Positions 25,756 through 35,587 of a stretch of 64,000 bases of DNA are shown here, one piece after another; position 1 is the stretch's first letter; each line of letters begins with the position of its first letter. Under the pieces are notes generated by a model that was not told the origin of the DNA, made no database searches, and saw only the letters and a program-made list of their open reading frames with translations. The stretch lies in NCBI GenBank assembly GCA_029850535.1, contig JARCRU010000030.1:1-64000 (forward strand), written 5' to 3'. The position numbers and the translations under genes are program-made. The stretch comes from Actinomycetota bacterium. Its GTDB lineage: Bacteria > Actinomycetota > Acidimicrobiia > Acidimicrobiales > RAAP-2.

Positions 25756-26373
25756 TTACACATCCTCCATCTCTCGAATGACCGAGGAAATGTCGCGACC
25801 CTCGGAGAGTGCCGCCATCACCCTAGTGACCACCGCGGGGTAGAGCTCGCGCTCCACCGCCTTGATCCGCTCGTGCAGACTCGACTCGTCGTCGTCGTTC
25901 TTGACCACGACTCGTCGCTGCGCCAGTATGGGCCCGTCGTCGAGGGCCAGCGTCGCGACGTGCACGGTGCAGCCCGTCTCGCTCACGCCCGCGGCGAGGG
26001 CTTGGCCGACCGCGTGCCAACCCTTGAAATCCGGCAACAAGCTCGGGTGCGTATTGAGGACGCGACCGGGAAAGGCGTCGTGGAAGGCGGCGGTGATGAT
26101 CGTGCCGAATCCCGCCATGGCGACGACGTCGATATCGCGCGAGGTCAACTCCCCGGCCAAGTCGCTCGAGTAGCGATCCCGATCGAACTGCGCACCGAAC
26201 GCGCCGTAGTCGGCGCGGGCCACCAGTAGCGCTTCGATTCCTGCGGCTCGCGCGACCTCGAGACCGCGACAGGGTCGGTCCGCCCCCACGAGGGCAATCG
26301 CCACGCCCTGGTCGACGAGAGCCTCGAGGATGGTGCCCGAACCCGAGACGAGGACGCAGAGGCGGGCGGACAA
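25756..26373 (-). CDS. purN: Phosphoribosylglycinamide formyltransferase
   Basis: Uses 10-formyl-THF to formylate GAR in purine synthesis; 205 residues is normal. Motifs are LVSGSGTILEALV at the start, VVAMAGFGTII, and the active-site NTHPSLLPDFKGWHAVGQAL. ETGCTVHVATLALDDGPILAQ holds the catalytic aspartate. The usual VD before the GPI loop is DD here. It lies three bases after sucD and abuts purH, so it sits inside a continuous minus-strand run. Confidence 0.95.
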   Translation of the reverse strand: MSARLCVLVSGSGTILEALVDQGVAIALVGADRPCRGLEVARAAGIEALLVARADYGAFGAQFDRDRYSSDLAGELTSRDIDVVAMAGFGTIITAAFHDAFPGRVLNTHPSLLPDFKGWHAVGQALAAGVSETGCTVHVATLALDDGPILAQRRVVVKNDDDESSLHERIKAVERELYPAVVTRVMAALSEGRDISSVIREMEDV

Positions 26374-26376
26374 GGC

Positions 26377-27261
26377 CTAGAGCGCCTGGACGATTTCGAC
26401 CATCTTCTCACCGGCCGCGGTCGGATTGAGGCACACGTGGACGCCGGCGGCTGCCAACGCGTCCATCTTGGCCTGGGCCGTCCCCTTGGAACCCGAGATG
26501 ATCGCACCCGCGTGACCCATCTTGCGCCCGGGAGGCGCGGTGACGCCCGCGATGTACGAGACGACCGGCTTGGTCATGTTGTGTTTGATCCATTCGGCCG
26601 CGCGCTCCTCCTCGGAACCGCCGATCTCCCCGATCATCATGACCGCCTTGGTCTCGGGATCCGCCTCGAAGGCCGCCAGACAATCGATGAAATTGGTGCC
26701 CGGCACCGGGTCGCCCCCGATGCCCACGCAGGTGGTCTGGCCGATGCCGTGTTGGGTCAATTCGTAGAGCGCCTGGTAGGTCAGGGTGCCCGAACGCGAG
26801 ACGATGCCCACTGGTCCTCCGGGCAACGCGATGTCGCCCGAGGTGATGCCAATGTTGCACTTACCGGGGCTAATGATGCCCGGACAGTTCGGTCCGAGCA
26901 GGCGAACGTCGGGAAAGTCCTCCACCAACCGGTTGTAGGTGACCGCTTCATCGTGAGCGGGGATTCCCTCGGTGATGCAGACGATGAAGGTGATCCCCCC
27001 CTCGGCCGCTTCCACGATCGCCGCCGAGGCGAACTTGGGCGGCACCACGACGAACGACGCGGTCGCGCCGGTGGCCTCGACCGCCTCCTTGACCGTATTG
27101 AAGACCGGGATGCCGTCGACGTCGGTGCCCCCCTTGCCCGGCGTCACGCCGCCGACGACCTTGGTGCCGTAGTCGCGGTTGCGCAGGCCGTGGAACTTAC
27201 CTTGGCCCCCGGTCAGACCCTGGACAATGACTTTCGTGTTTTCGTCAACAAAGATGCTCAT
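26377..27261 (-). CDS. sucD: Succinyl-CoA synthetase alpha subunit
   Basis: The CoA-binding, phosphohistidine subunit of succinate-CoA ligase, 294 residues. Motifs are [57 protein letters not shown] and [12 protein letters not shown]. The last carries the phospho-accepting histidine. It follows sucC by eight bases with its own AAGGAGCGCC site. SucCD links the TCA cycle to substrate-level NTP formation and, via succinyl-CoA, to the neighbouring B12-dependent mutase subunit. Confidence 0.97.
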   Translation of the reverse strand: MSIFVDENTKVIVQGLTGGQGKFHGLRNRDYGTKVVGGVTPGKGGTDVDGIPVFNTVKEAVEATGATASFVVVPPKFASAAIVEAAEGGITFIVCITEGIPAHDEAVTYNRLVEDFPDVRLLGPNCPGIISPGKCNIGITSGDIALPGGPVGIVSRSGTLTYQALYELTQHGIGQTTCVGIGGDPVPGTNFIDCLAAFEADPETKAVMMIGEIGGSEEERAAEWIKHNMTKPVVSYIAGVTAPPGRKMGHAGAIISGSKGTAQAKMDALAAAGVHVCLNPTAAGEKMVEIVQAL

Positions 27262-27269
27262 GGCGCTCC

Positions 27270-28412
27270 TTAGGCGTTCGCGAGGGACACGGCGCGACGA
27301 GCGGCGTCCAACATGGTGGGTTCGGTACTGAGACGGTCGTTGAGGTGCGGCGCGAGGATGGCGCGGCCCTCCACGGCATTGGTTCCGTCGAGTCGCAACA
27401 CGATCGGGGCCTTGATGGTGACCCGGGCGAGGGCTTCGAGGACCCCCTTGGCCACCTCGTCGACGCGGGTGATGCCGCCGAAGATATTGACGAAGATGGC
27501 GGTCACCTTGGGGTCGGCGTTGATGACCTCGAGGGCCGCGGCCATGACGTCAGCGTTGGCGCCACCGCCGATGTCGAGGAAGTTGGCCGCCGAGCCACCC
27601 ACCTGGTTCACGACGTCCAGCGTCGACATGGCCAGTCCGGCACCGTTGGCGATGATGCCGATCGTGCCGTCGAGGCCGATGTAGTTCAGACCCTTCTCCT
27701 TGGCCATCTTCTCGCGCGGGTCCTCGGTCTCGGTGGCGCGGTACTCCTCCCACTCGGGGTGGCGGAACGACGCGTTCTCGTCCAGGGTCACCTTGGCGTC
27801 CAGGGCGTGCACCGTGCCGTCGGGAGTGAGGATCAGCGGGTTGATCTCGGCCAGGTCACAGTCGCCGGTGGTGTAGCAGTCGTAGAGCTTGACCAGCAGT
27901 TGCGCGGCCTGTTCACGCGCCGCTTCGTCCAGCTCCGCCTCGTGCACCCAACGACGCGAAGTCTCGATGTCGAGTCCGCGAGTGGGATCGATGGACAAGA
28001 ACGCGATGGCCTCGGGATTCTCCTCGGCGACGACCTCGATCTCCACTCCCCCCTGCGCGCTGAGCATGCCCAGGTGCGACTTGTTCGCACGGTCCAACGT
28101 GAAGGAGGCGTAGTACTCCTTGGCGATATCGCTCGATCGCTCGATCCACAGGCGTCGCACGACGTGACCCTTGATATCGAGTCCCAGGATGTTGCCCGCG
28201 TGCAGGCGCACCTCGTCGGCGTCGATCGCCAGTTTGACGCCGCCGGCCTTACCACGGCCCCCGACCTTGACCTGCGCCTTCACGACGACGGGATAGCCCA
28301 CCCGGTCGGCGACGGCGACGGCCTCGTCGACGGTGTCGGCCACGTCACCGGGCGAGACGGCGATACCGAATCGCGAGAAGTACTGCTTTCCCTGATACTC
28401 AAAGAGATCCAT
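27270..28412 (-). CDS. sucC: Succinyl-CoA synthetase beta subunit
   Basis: The ATP-grasp, NTP-binding subunit, 380 residues. The start [19 protein letters not shown] is typical. The nucleotide site includes [20 protein letters not shown], and the C-terminal CoA-ligase half shows [12 protein letters not shown] and [19 protein letters not shown]. Nothing is missing. It is the first gene of sucC-sucD and lies 42 bp downstream of the B12-binding protein gene. ATP versus GTP preference cannot be read from the sequence. Confidence 0.97.
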   Translation of the reverse strand: MDLFEYQGKQYFSRFGIAVSPGDVADTVDEAVAVADRVGYPVVVKAQVKVGGRGKAGGVKLAIDADEVRLHAGNILGLDIKGHVVRRLWIERSSDIAKEYYASFTLDRANKSHLGMLSAQGGVEIEVVAEENPEAIAFLSIDPTRGLDIETSRRWVHEAELDEAAREQAAQLLVKLYDCYTTGDCDLAEINPLILTPDGTVHALDAKVTLDENASFRHPEWEEYRATETEDPREKMAKEKGLNYIGLDGTIGIIANGAGLAMSTLDVVNQVGGSAANFLDIGGGANADVMAAALEVINADPKVTAIFVNIFGGITRVDEVAKGVLEALARVTIKAPIVLRLDGTNAVEGRAILAPHLNDRLSTEPTMLDAARRAVSLANA

Positions 28413-28454
28413 TCGTTTCTGCTTTCTGACTTAGGGGGAATACGACTACGGTGA

Positions 28455-28862
28455 CTACGGCGCCGACGTGGCGTCGAGGGTGCTCTCGAGCCAGGTACCG
28501 ATCTCGTGCAGGGAAGCACCCGGCGTGAAGACGCGTGCCACCCCGATCTCTTCGAGTCGCGACACGTCGGCGTCGGGAATAATCCCCCCCACCACCAACA
28601 CGACGTCCTCGCGTCCCTGGGTGCGCAGCAACTCGGCGATTCTGGGCACGAGGACGAGATGCGCCCCCGACAACAAGGACAGTCCGAGCGCGTCGGCGTC
28701 CTCTTGTACGACGGCCTCGACGATCTGCTCCGGCGTCTGGTGCAAACCGGTGTAGACGACCTCAAATCCCGCGTCACGCAGGGTGCGCGCAATCACTTTG
28801 GCGCCACGATCGTGACCGTCCAGACCGGGCTTGGCGACCACTACTCGGTAGGTACGCTTCAC
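28455..28862 (-). CDS. Cobalamin-binding subunit of a methylmalonyl-CoA mutase-type enzyme
   Basis: A 135-residue stand-alone B12-binding domain. The base-off/His-on motif [18 protein letters not shown] is at residues 15-32, followed by [10 protein letters not shown] and [10 protein letters not shown]. This is the small subunit of two-part acyl-CoA mutases (methylmalonyl-, ethylmalonyl- or isobutyryl-CoA mutase). The large catalytic subunit is not in this window, so the substrate is open. The position just upstream of sucCD suits production of succinyl-CoA from propionate, which is inference. Confidence 0.9.
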   Translation of the reverse strand: MKRTYRVVVAKPGLDGHDRGAKVIARTLRDAGFEVVYTGLHQTPEQIVEAVVQEDADALGLSLLSGAHLVLVPRIAELLRTQGREDVVLVVGGIIPDADVSRLEEIGVARVFTPGASLHEIGTWLESTLDATSAP

Positions 28863-28938
28863 GACTACTCATCTTACGTGAGGTGAGAACCCCCGTCGTC
28901 TCGAGGCTCCTGAAGGACGACGAGTAGCCTTGAGGGTC

Positions 28939-29841
28939 GTGAGCACACCAGGAAACCCCCGGGGAGCAGTGCGCGCCCTCGCCTCGGCGATGCGCATCTC
29001 GCAGTGGGTGAAGAACGGCCTCCTCGTGGTCGCTCCCGGTGCGGCGGGTCTCCTCTTTCACCACACGGTGCTGATCAACACCCTCGTCGCCTTCGTCGCC
29101 TTCTCCTTCGTCGCCTCGAGCATGTACATCTTGAACGACCTGCGCGACGTCGAGTCCGATCGCCAACATCCGACCAAGCGCCACCGCGCGATCGCCTCGG
29201 GCGACCTCTCAACGACGGCGGCGTTGAGCGCCTCGGCGCTGCTGGGTGTCGTAGGACTCACGCTGCCGGTGTTGATCCATCGCCCCACGGGCTTCTACCT
29301 GATTCTGATCATCTACGTCGTCGAGACCCTGAGCTACATCTTCTGGCTCAAGAACGCGGTGATCATCGAACTCGGACTGGTGGCGAGTGGCTTCTTCCTG
29401 CGCTCCTACGGCGGCGCCGTGGCCTCACACATTCCGGTCTCCACCTGGTTCTTGATCGTCGTGACCTTCGGTGCGCTCTTCCTCGTGGTCGGCAAGCGAT
29501 CGGCGGAACTGCGCCACGTCGGATCGAGCAATCGCCCCGTCCTGGCCGAATACACCACCGAGTTCCTGCACTCGGCGCTCACCCTCTCGGCCACCGTCGT
29601 CGTGACCGCCTACTGCCTCTGGGCCATCGACACCTCCTCCACGGGCCTCTCGTCGATCAAGCACGACGTCATCCCCCTGCGCTTGACGGTGGTGCCGGTG
29701 GTGTTGGCCATCCTCTTCATCATTCGCGGCGCCGAGTCCCCCCAGGGTGAGTCACCCGAGGACCTGCTGTTGAAGAACCGTACGGTGCAGATCTTGGCGC
29801 TCATCTGGGTGGGGTTGATGCTGGGCGGTACCTACGTATGA
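28939..29841 (+). CDS. Decaprenyl-phosphate phosphoribosyltransferase (UbiA family)
   Basis: An integral membrane prenyltransferase of about 300 residues with eight to nine helices. The metal/diphosphate motif YILNDLRDVESDRQHPTKR (NDxxDxxxD) closely matches the actinobacterial 5-phosphoribosyl-1-diphosphate:decaprenyl-phosphate transferase (Rv3806c type). That enzyme makes decaprenylphosphoryl-5-phosphoribose, the first step towards the arabinose donor DPA. I chose GTG 28939; an in-frame TTG at 28930 is the alternative. The stop overlaps the dprE1 start (ATGA), which strongly supports the pathway assignment. Confidence 0.88.
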   Translation: MSTPGNPRGAVRALASAMRISQWVKNGLLVVAPGAAGLLFHHTVLINTLVAFVAFSFVASSMYILNDLRDVESDRQHPTKRHRAIASGDLSTTAALSASALLGVVGLTLPVLIHRPTGFYLILIIYVVETLSYIFWLKNAVIIELGLVASGFFLRSYGGAVASHIPVSTWFLIVVTFGALFLVVGKRSAELRHVGSSNRPVLAEYTTEFLHSALTLSATVVVTAYCLWAIDTSSTGLSSIKHDVIPLRLTVVPVVLAILFIIRGAESPQGESPEDLLLKNRTVQILALIWVGLMLGGTYV

Positions 29842-31172
29842 GCCGCGAACGACTCTACGGTTGGGGACGGACCACGCCGGCCATGTCCGAGGTGCTCACG
29901 CCCACGTCCGAGGACGAGGTGGCCCAGGAATTGTCCCTGAGCCAGGGAGCCATCGCTCGGGGACTGGGCCGCAGTTACGGTGACGCCGCACAAGTCAGTG
30001 GGGGCGTCGTGCTCAACAATCGCTCCCTCGGGGGAATCGGAGCCATCGCCGCCGACGGCGTGGTGCACGTGGGCGCGGGCGTCTCGATCGAGGAACTCCT
30101 CAGCGTCACCATTCCGCTGGGGTGGTTCATCGCCGTGACCCCGGGGACCCGGCAGGTCACCATCGGGGGCGCCGTCGCCGCCGACGTGCACGGCAAGAAC
30201 CACCACCGCGATGGATCACTGGGCGACCACGTGCTCGAGATGCGTCTCGTGACGCCACGGGGCACCTTCACGATCTCCCCCACCCTCGAACCCGAACTGT
30301 TCTGGGCGACCATCGGCGGTATGGGACTGACCGGCATCGTCACGACCGTGACCCTGCGACTGCACAAGATCGAGACCGACAAGGTCATCGTGGACACCAC
30401 GCGATTCGCGAACCTCGATGACGTCATGGCCGCGATGGTGGCGCGCGACGACGACTACCGCTACTCCGTGGCCTGGGTCGACTGCATGACCAAGGGCGCG
30501 TCCATGGGTCGCGCGATACTCACCCGCGGCGAGCACGCGACGCGACGCGACCTCGAGCACGCCTCCCTGGTGGCTCCCGCGCCGCCGCGGCTACGCGTGC
30601 CCCTCGACGCCCCCTCGGGGCTCCTTAACCCCTTGAGCATCCGCGCCTTCAACGAACTCTGGTTCCGCAGTGCGCCCCAGCGCCGCGAGGGCGAGGAGCA
30701 GTCCCTCGGGACGTTCTTTCACCCCCTCGACGGCGTGAGCGATTGGAACCGCCTCTACGGGCGACGAGGTTTCGTCCAGTACCAGTTCGCCGTCGCCGAC
30801 AGCGAGTCCGACGTGGTCGTGCGCGCGATCGAGCGACTCTCCTCCTCGGGGGTCCCGAGCTTCCTCGCGGTCCTCAAACGCTTCGGACCGGCCAACCACG
30901 GACTCTTGTCCTTCCCCATCTCGGGCTGGACGCTCGCCCTGGACCTGCCGGTCGGCCCCGGCGCACTGCCCGGAGTGCTCGACGACCTCGACGAGTTGGT
31001 GATTGAAGCGGGCGGGCGGGTCTACCTGGCCAAGGACTCACGTCTCAGCCCCGAAGCGGTGCGGGTCATGTACCCGCGACTGCCCGAATTCCTCGAGATC
31101 AAGAACCGAGTCGACCCCCGACACCAGTTGGCGAGTGACCTCGCGCGTCGACTGCACCTAGTAGGAAAGTAG
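29838..31172 (+). CDS. dprE1: Decaprenylphospho-ribose 2'-oxidase (DprE1 homologue)
   Basis: A 444-residue FAD oxidase that oxidises decaprenylphosphoryl-ribose to the 2-keto intermediate. The FAD domain has ARGLGRSYGDAAQVSGGVV and AVAADVHGKNHHRDGSLGDH, with the active-site histidine region conserved. The C-terminal cap keeps the catalytic lysine in VYLAKDSRLSPEAVRVMYPR (Lys399 here). At the position of the M. tuberculosis benzothiazinone-target cysteine (Cys387, in NICVD) this protein has alanine (TLALD, Ala367). It sits between the ubiA and dprE2 genes, as a translationally coupled set. Confidence 0.92.
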   Translation: MSRERLYGWGRTTPAMSEVLTPTSEDEVAQELSLSQGAIARGLGRSYGDAAQVSGGVVLNNRSLGGIGAIAADGVVHVGAGVSIEELLSVTIPLGWFIAVTPGTRQVTIGGAVAADVHGKNHHRDGSLGDHVLEMRLVTPRGTFTISPTLEPELFWATIGGMGLTGIVTTVTLRLHKIETDKVIVDTTRFANLDDVMAAMVARDDDYRYSVAWVDCMTKGASMGRAILTRGEHATRRDLEHASLVAPAPPRLRVPLDAPSGLLNPLSIRAFNELWFRSAPQRREGEEQSLGTFFHPLDGVSDWNRLYGRRGFVQYQFAVADSESDVVVRAIERLSSSGVPSFLAVLKRFGPANHGLLSFPISGWTLALDLPVGPGALPGVLDDLDELVIEAGGRVYLAKDSRLSPEAVRVMYPRLPEFLEIKNRVDPRHQLASDLARRLHLVGK

Positions 31173-31174
31173 CC

Positions 31175-31942
31175 ATGGAAAACGCCTTCGGCCAACCCCA
31201 GAACGTCGTCGTCCTCGGCGGCAGTTCCGATATCGCGCGCGCGATCACCAAGAAGTTGTGCGCCGCGCGCGCCCACACCGTGATCCTCGCTGGTCGCAAC
31301 CAGACTCTGCTCGACGAGGCCGCGCGCGAGGCGCTCGACTACGGGGCCTCCAAGACCGACACGGTGCTCTTCGACGCCGAGGACGTCGCCAGTGCCCGCG
31401 ACGCGGTCGCCAGCGCCTTCGCCAAGGCCGGCGACCAGGTGGACCTGGTCGTGATGGCCGTGGGACTGCTCGGGGACCAGGTACGCGATCAGAGCGACGT
31501 CGCGGCCGCGACGCGCATGATGAGCGTGAACCTGACCTGGCCCGTCGCCGCACTGACCGAAGTGCGAAACCGGCTGGTGGCCCAGGGCAGCGGACGCATC
31601 CTGGTCATGTCCTCGGTGGGCGCGGTGAGGGTACGTTCGAGCGCCTACCTCTACGGCGGCGCCAAGGCCGGACTGGACCGACTCTGCCAGGGCCTGGCCG
31701 ACTCACTCGAGGGCACCGGCGTCACGCTGCAACTGGTCCGGCCCGGGGCGGTTCGCACCCGCATGACCGAAGGACTTCGCGAAGTGCCCTTCACCACCGG
31801 CGTCAACCAAGTCGCCGACACCGTGATCAAGGGGCTCTCGAAGGGCGAGGCGGTCATCTGGAGTCCACCGATTCTCAAATACGTCTACGCCGTCCTGCGC
31901 CACCTCCCGCGCCCGGTCTGGCGCAAGGTGATGGACCGCTAG
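31175..31942 (+). CDS. dprE2: Decaprenylphospho-2-keto-ribose reductase (DprE2 homologue)
   Basis: A 255-residue short-chain dehydrogenase that should reduce the DprE1 product to decaprenylphosphoryl-arabinose with NADH. The cofactor motif VVVLGGSSDIARAI is at the N-terminus. The SDR catalytic set is visible as MSSVGAVRVRSSAYLYGGAKAG (Ser, Tyr, Lys), with VRPGAVRTRMTEGL after it. It starts two bases after dprE1 with a close AGGAAAG site. Substrate identity rests on the neighbours and the overall DprE2 resemblance, not on a specific motif. Confidence 0.9.
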   Translation: MENAFGQPQNVVVLGGSSDIARAITKKLCAARAHTVILAGRNQTLLDEAAREALDYGASKTDTVLFDAEDVASARDAVASAFAKAGDQVDLVVMAVGLLGDQVRDQSDVAAATRMMSVNLTWPVAALTEVRNRLVAQGSGRILVMSSVGAVRVRSSAYLYGGAKAGLDRLCQGLADSLEGTGVTLQLVRPGAVRTRMTEGLREVPFTTGVNQVADTVIKGLSKGEAVIWSPPILKYVYAVLRHLPRPVWRKVMDR

Positions 31943-31982
31943 GACCTCATCGTCGCGTTGACGTCTCGGACTCCTCCGGGTG

Positions 31983-33233
31983 TTACTGGTACTGAGGTCG
32001 CAGGCTCATCACGAAGAAGTCGCGGACCCACCAATTCGCGAAGAACCGACCAGGGTTGCCGACCATGCTCGGCAGCAGGTTCGTCCCGTTGGCCCCATTG
32101 ATGGGCGTGCCGATGGGTCCCGAGTACGTCGTGTACTGCACCCAGTCGGTGTTGATGTCGAGTTCCATTGCGCGCACCGCGCCCGCGCGCACGAGCGTAT
32201 CGGCGAGGTCGCTGATCGAGAGCCCCGGACCGCCCACGTAGACCAGCGCCCCGTCCGCGGTGATGCCCAGTCCCGATCGGAACACGTTGAAGGTGCCGCC
32301 GAGCGTCTTGCCCCAGGCAATCGCGTTGGGGTTGGCGAGACCCGCCACCGGCTTGCCGGCGTCGACGATGAGGTTGAGGTTCTGACGCACCGAGGCGACG
32401 TTGGGGGTCATGTGAAAGTCACGCCCCCACTCGCCCACGTCCATCGTGCCGTCCTTGTAGACGATCACCGACGCGGCACCGGGGCGCAGGGGAATGATCA
32501 TCTTGTTGTTCGTGAAGTAGCCGCCGTTGGCGTCGGACATGCGAAATCCCGCGTTGAACGCCGCGACGAGGGTCTTGGAGGCGGGTGCCGAAATCGGAGC
32601 GGTGAAGGGGAAGGGGCCGCCTCCGGGGATCGTGGAACCCGAGTAGAGCTGACCCGAGAGGATCTTGGTGTCCATCCAGGCCACTCCCACCACGTAGCTG
32701 GTGTGGACGGCGTCGGGTCGGATGAAGGTCGTATAGACGGCGGCCTTGCCCGATGCCGTCAGGCGACCCGCCGGGTACCAGACGCCCTCGTGCGCGAGTG
32801 GCACGGCGGCGGGGGTCTTCAAATTCGCGGGAACGGGCAGTGGGCTCGAGCCCTTCGAGATCACGACCGACGGCACTGTCGGAATCGAATTCTTGCTCGG
32901 CGCGCCACCCACGGCGGCGGGGTGCAACCGGTTGTACTCGGTCTCGCCCCACGTGACGAAACCCCCGAGTCCGTGTAGACGTCCCCACTCGGCCAAGCGC
33001 GCTTGTAGCGAGACGCCGTAGGAGGGGTTGCTGAGGGCGAAGCCCAGCGTCACCCCGTAGTACGAGACCAGCAGGAGCGTCAGGGCCGCGGCCACCGCGA
33101 TGACGCGGCGGCGCCAGTACACGTAGGCGGGCAGTCGGCGCGAATGCCGCGGCGACGCGTTGCGATACGGCGCTCGAACCGTGGGACCCGGCTGAGGGCG
33201 CGACTGACTGCGCGGCGGCGCTTCGTTACTCAT
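31983..33233 (-). CDS. Phosphodiester glycosidase (NAGPA/DUF2233) family exported protein
   Basis: A 416-residue protein with a basic, proline-rich cytoplasmic N-terminus, one transmembrane helix (about 43-67) and an extracytoplasmic region. The C-terminal half (about 200-416) carries NAGPA-domain features: VAAFNAGFRMSDANGGYF, ASVIVYKDGTMDVGEWG, GLGITADGALVYVGG and RAMELDINTD. Relatives remove GlcNAc from phosphodiester-linked sugars; bacterial members are thought to act on envelope glycans. It faces the DPA gene cluster tail-to-tail, so a role in cell-wall glycan handling is plausible but unproven. Substrate unknown. Confidence 0.8.
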   Translation of the reverse strand: MSNEAPPRSQSRPQPGPTVRAPYRNASPRHSRRLPAYVYWRRRVIAVAAALTLLLVSYYGVTLGFALSNPSYGVSLQARLAEWGRLHGLGGFVTWGETEYNRLHPAAVGGAPSKNSIPTVPSVVISKGSSPLPVPANLKTPAAVPLAHEGVWYPAGRLTASGKAAVYTTFIRPDAVHTSYVVGVAWMDTKILSGQLYSGSTIPGGGPFPFTAPISAPASKTLVAAFNAGFRMSDANGGYFTNNKMIIPLRPGAASVIVYKDGTMDVGEWGRDFHMTPNVASVRQNLNLIVDAGKPVAGLANPNAIAWGKTLGGTFNVFRSGLGITADGALVYVGGPGLSISDLADTLVRAGAVRAMELDINTDWVQYTTYSGPIGTPINGANGTNLLPSMVGNPGRFFANWWVRDFFVMSLRPQYQ

Positions 33234-33260
33234 GAAGTTCCAATTTTACACAGGCTCTTC

Positions 33261-33282
33261 AAAGAAACACCGAAGGTGTCTC
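33261..33282 (-). terminator. Probable intrinsic terminator of pcrA
   Basis: Read on the minus strand, ACACC-TTC-GGTGT is followed by TTTCTTT, 20-40 bases after the pcrA stop. The stem is short, but the U-rich tail is convincing. Confidence 0.5.
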
Positions 33283-33301
33283 AATTCCCGCTAAGAAGTG
33301 A

Positions 33302-35587
33302 CTAAGAGCCTGACGCGCGCCGCAGCGGAGTCATCGCCAGCACCAGTTGCTTGGTGCCGTGGTCGTCGAAGTTCACGCTCGCTCGGGCGTGACTTCCCGA
33401 CCCGTCGACCCTGGTGACGACCCCTCGCCCGTAGCGGTCGTGCACGACGCGTTCGCCCACCCGGAGACCCAAATTCTCTGCCCCCGTCGAACGAACCGGT
33501 GGCGCGGTCCCCGTGCCGAAGGCCTTGCCCGAAGTGAAGTCGCTCCCGCGCCCGACGAAACCATCCTCGTCGGAACTGAACGTCGCACGGCGCATCGGCA
33601 GTGACGACGAGAGGTCGTGCACCAATTCGGGGGGAATCTCTTGGAGGAAGCGACTCGGCAGAGCGTCCGTACGTTGGCCCCACATGGTCCGGCTCCAGGC
33701 GTGCGTCAAGATCAGGTGACGCATCGCGCGGGTCAGTCCCACGTAACACAAGCGTCGCTCCTCCTCGAGTTCGGCCTCGTCGGAGAGTGCGCGACGATGC
33801 GGGAAGATCGTCTCCTCGAGACCGGTGATCACCACGAGGGGGAACTCGAGTCCCTTCGCGACGTGCATCGTCATGAGCGAGATGGCGCCCGCGCCCCCGT
33901 CGAGCTGGTCGGAATCCGCCACCAGGGCCATGCGTTCGACGAAGTCCATCAAGGTGTCGTACTGCGCCGCGGCCGACGCGAGTTCACCCAGGTTCTCCAG
34001 ACGCGAGATCGCCTCGTCGGAGTTCTCGGCGCGCAACGCGTCGCCCATTCCGGTCTCGCGCACGATGGCGTCGATCATCTCACGCGGGGTCAAGTCGTTG
34101 GCGAGGGCGCGTAGCTCGTCCATGGTGAAGGCGAAGCGCTCGGCTCCCGAGAGCGCCTTCGCACTCAGGCCCGCCGCGGCGCCGTAGTGAGCCGCCTCGG
34201 CGAAGGAGAGCGAATTCTCGGCCGCGTAGATGCCGAGTTTGGCCTGGGCCGCCTCGCCGATGCCTCGCTTGGGTTCGTTGATCACCCGGCGCGCCGACGC
34301 CTCGTCGCGGGGATTCACGACGAGTCGTGCGTAGGCGAGCGCCGTCTTGATCTCCTTGCGGTCGTAGAAGCGCATCCCGGAAATGACCCGATAGGGGATG
34401 CCGGCGCGCAACATCTCCTCCTCGAGCACACGGCTCTGCGCGTTCGTGCGATAGAAGACCGCCATCTGATTCCACTCGACACCAGCCTCGGTGCGAGCGC
34501 GACGTAATTCGGTGGCAATCCAGCGGCCCTCGTCGTACTCGTCGCCGGCGCGATAGAGCCGTATCCGCTCGCCGGCCCCGTGGTCGGTGAAGAGGTTCTT
34601 GGCGTGGCGTGACGCGTTCTTGGCGATGACGGCGTTGGCGGCGTCGAGGATCGTCTGGGTCGAACGGAAGTTCTGCTCGAGCAAAATGACGTCGGCGTCG
34701 GGGAAACGCTGTTCGAACTGCAGAATGTTGCGCACGTCGGCAGCCCGGAATCGATAGATCGACTGGTCCGAGTCACCCACCACGCACAGGTTGCGGTGCT
34801 GGGCGGCGAGCATCATCACCAATTCATTCTGCACACCGTTGGTGTCTTGGAACTCGTCGACCAGCAGGTAGCGAAAACGTTGCTGATACGACGCGAGCAC
34901 CGCGGCGTCGGCGCGCAGCATGGCGACCGCGTTGAGCAGTAGGTCGTCGAAGTCCATCGCGTTGGCCAACTTGAGTCGCGCCTCGTAGAGACGATAGATC
35001 TCGGCGATACGACGGTGGTGCGGATCCTCGGCGTGGCCGGCGTCGCCGTAGCGCTCGGCCGAGAGCATCTCGTTCTTGGCCGCCGAGATCGCCGCGGCGA
35101 CACTGCGCGGACTGACGCGCTTGGTGTCGAGGTTCAGTTCCTTCATGATGCGTTCCACCGCCGACTCGGCGTCACCCGCGTCGTAGATCGTGAAACCGCG
35201 CTGGTAGCCCAGCACCTCGGCGTGCGCTCGCAGCATGCGCAGACACGCCGAGTGAAACGTCGACACCCACATGTTCTTGGCGTCCTCGCCCACCAGATCC
35301 ACCACGCGTCGCCGCATCTCGTCGGCGGCCTTGTTGGTGAAGGTGATGGCCATGATCTCGTGGGATCGCGCGTCGCCACTGGCGAGCAAGTGCGCGATGC
35401 GTCGGGTGAGGACCCGGGTCTTACCCGACCCCGCCCCGGCCACGACCAGGAGGGGGCCCCCGCGCTGGATGACCGCCTGACGCTGGGGCTCGGTCAGCCC
35501 CTCGAGCAGGCTGTCGGGGTCGAGGCCCGCGGGATTCTCTGCGACGTTGCCCCACAACGCGTCGTCAGAGAAGGATCGCCGGCTCAC
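33302..35587 (-). CDS. pcrA: ATP-dependent DNA helicase PcrA/UvrD
   Basis: A superfamily 1A helicase of about 760 residues for repair and replication-fork maintenance. Motif I is [20 protein letters not shown]. Motif Ia is [15 protein letters not shown]. The Walker B/II region is [17 protein letters not shown] and motif III is [17 protein letters not shown]. Motif IV is LEQNFRST, motif [16 protein letters not shown] and motif [15 protein letters not shown] Tudor-like C-terminus ([20 protein letters not shown]) is present. GTG 35587 overlaps the guaA stop as GTGA; an in-frame GTG at 35593 would add two residues. It is the last gene of guaB3-guaA-pcrA. Confidence 0.95.
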   Translation of the reverse strand: MSRRSFSDDALWGNVAENPAGLDPDSLLEGLTEPQRQAVIQRGGPLLVVAGAGSGKTRVLTRRIAHLLASGDARSHEIMAITFTNKAADEMRRRVVDLVGEDAKNMWVSTFHSACLRMLRAHAEVLGYQRGFTIYDAGDAESAVERIMKELNLDTKRVSPRSVAAAISAAKNEMLSAERYGDAGHAEDPHHRRIAEIYRLYEARLKLANAMDFDDLLLNAVAMLRADAAVLASYQQRFRYLLVDEFQDTNGVQNELVMMLAAQHRNLCVVGDSDQSIYRFRAADVRNILQFEQRFPDADVILLEQNFRSTQTILDAANAVIAKNASRHAKNLFTDHGAGERIRLYRAGDEYDEGRWIATELRRARTEAGVEWNQMAVFYRTNAQSRVLEEEMLRAGIPYRVISGMRFYDRKEIKTALAYARLVVNPRDEASARRVINEPKRGIGEAAQAKLGIYAAENSLSFAEAAHYGAAAGLSAKALSGAERFAFTMDELRALANDLTPREMIDAIVRETGMGDALRAENSDEAISRLENLGELASAAAQYDTLMDFVERMALVADSDQLDGGAGAISLMTMHVAKGLEFPLVVITGLEETIFPHRRALSDEAELEEERRLCYVGLTRAMRHLILTHAWSRTMWGQRTDALPSRFLQEIPPELVHDLSSSLPMRRATFSSDEDGFVGRGSDFTSGKAFGTGTAPPVRSTGAENLGLRVGERVVHDRYGRGVVTRVDGSGSHARASVNFDDHGTKQLVLAMTPLRRASGS

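Noticed and set aside
28894..28922. CGTCGTC/GACGACG inverted repeat between the B12 subunit gene and the ubiA gene
   Set aside because: The 15-base loop and common CG-rich words make it likely to be chance; no T-run.
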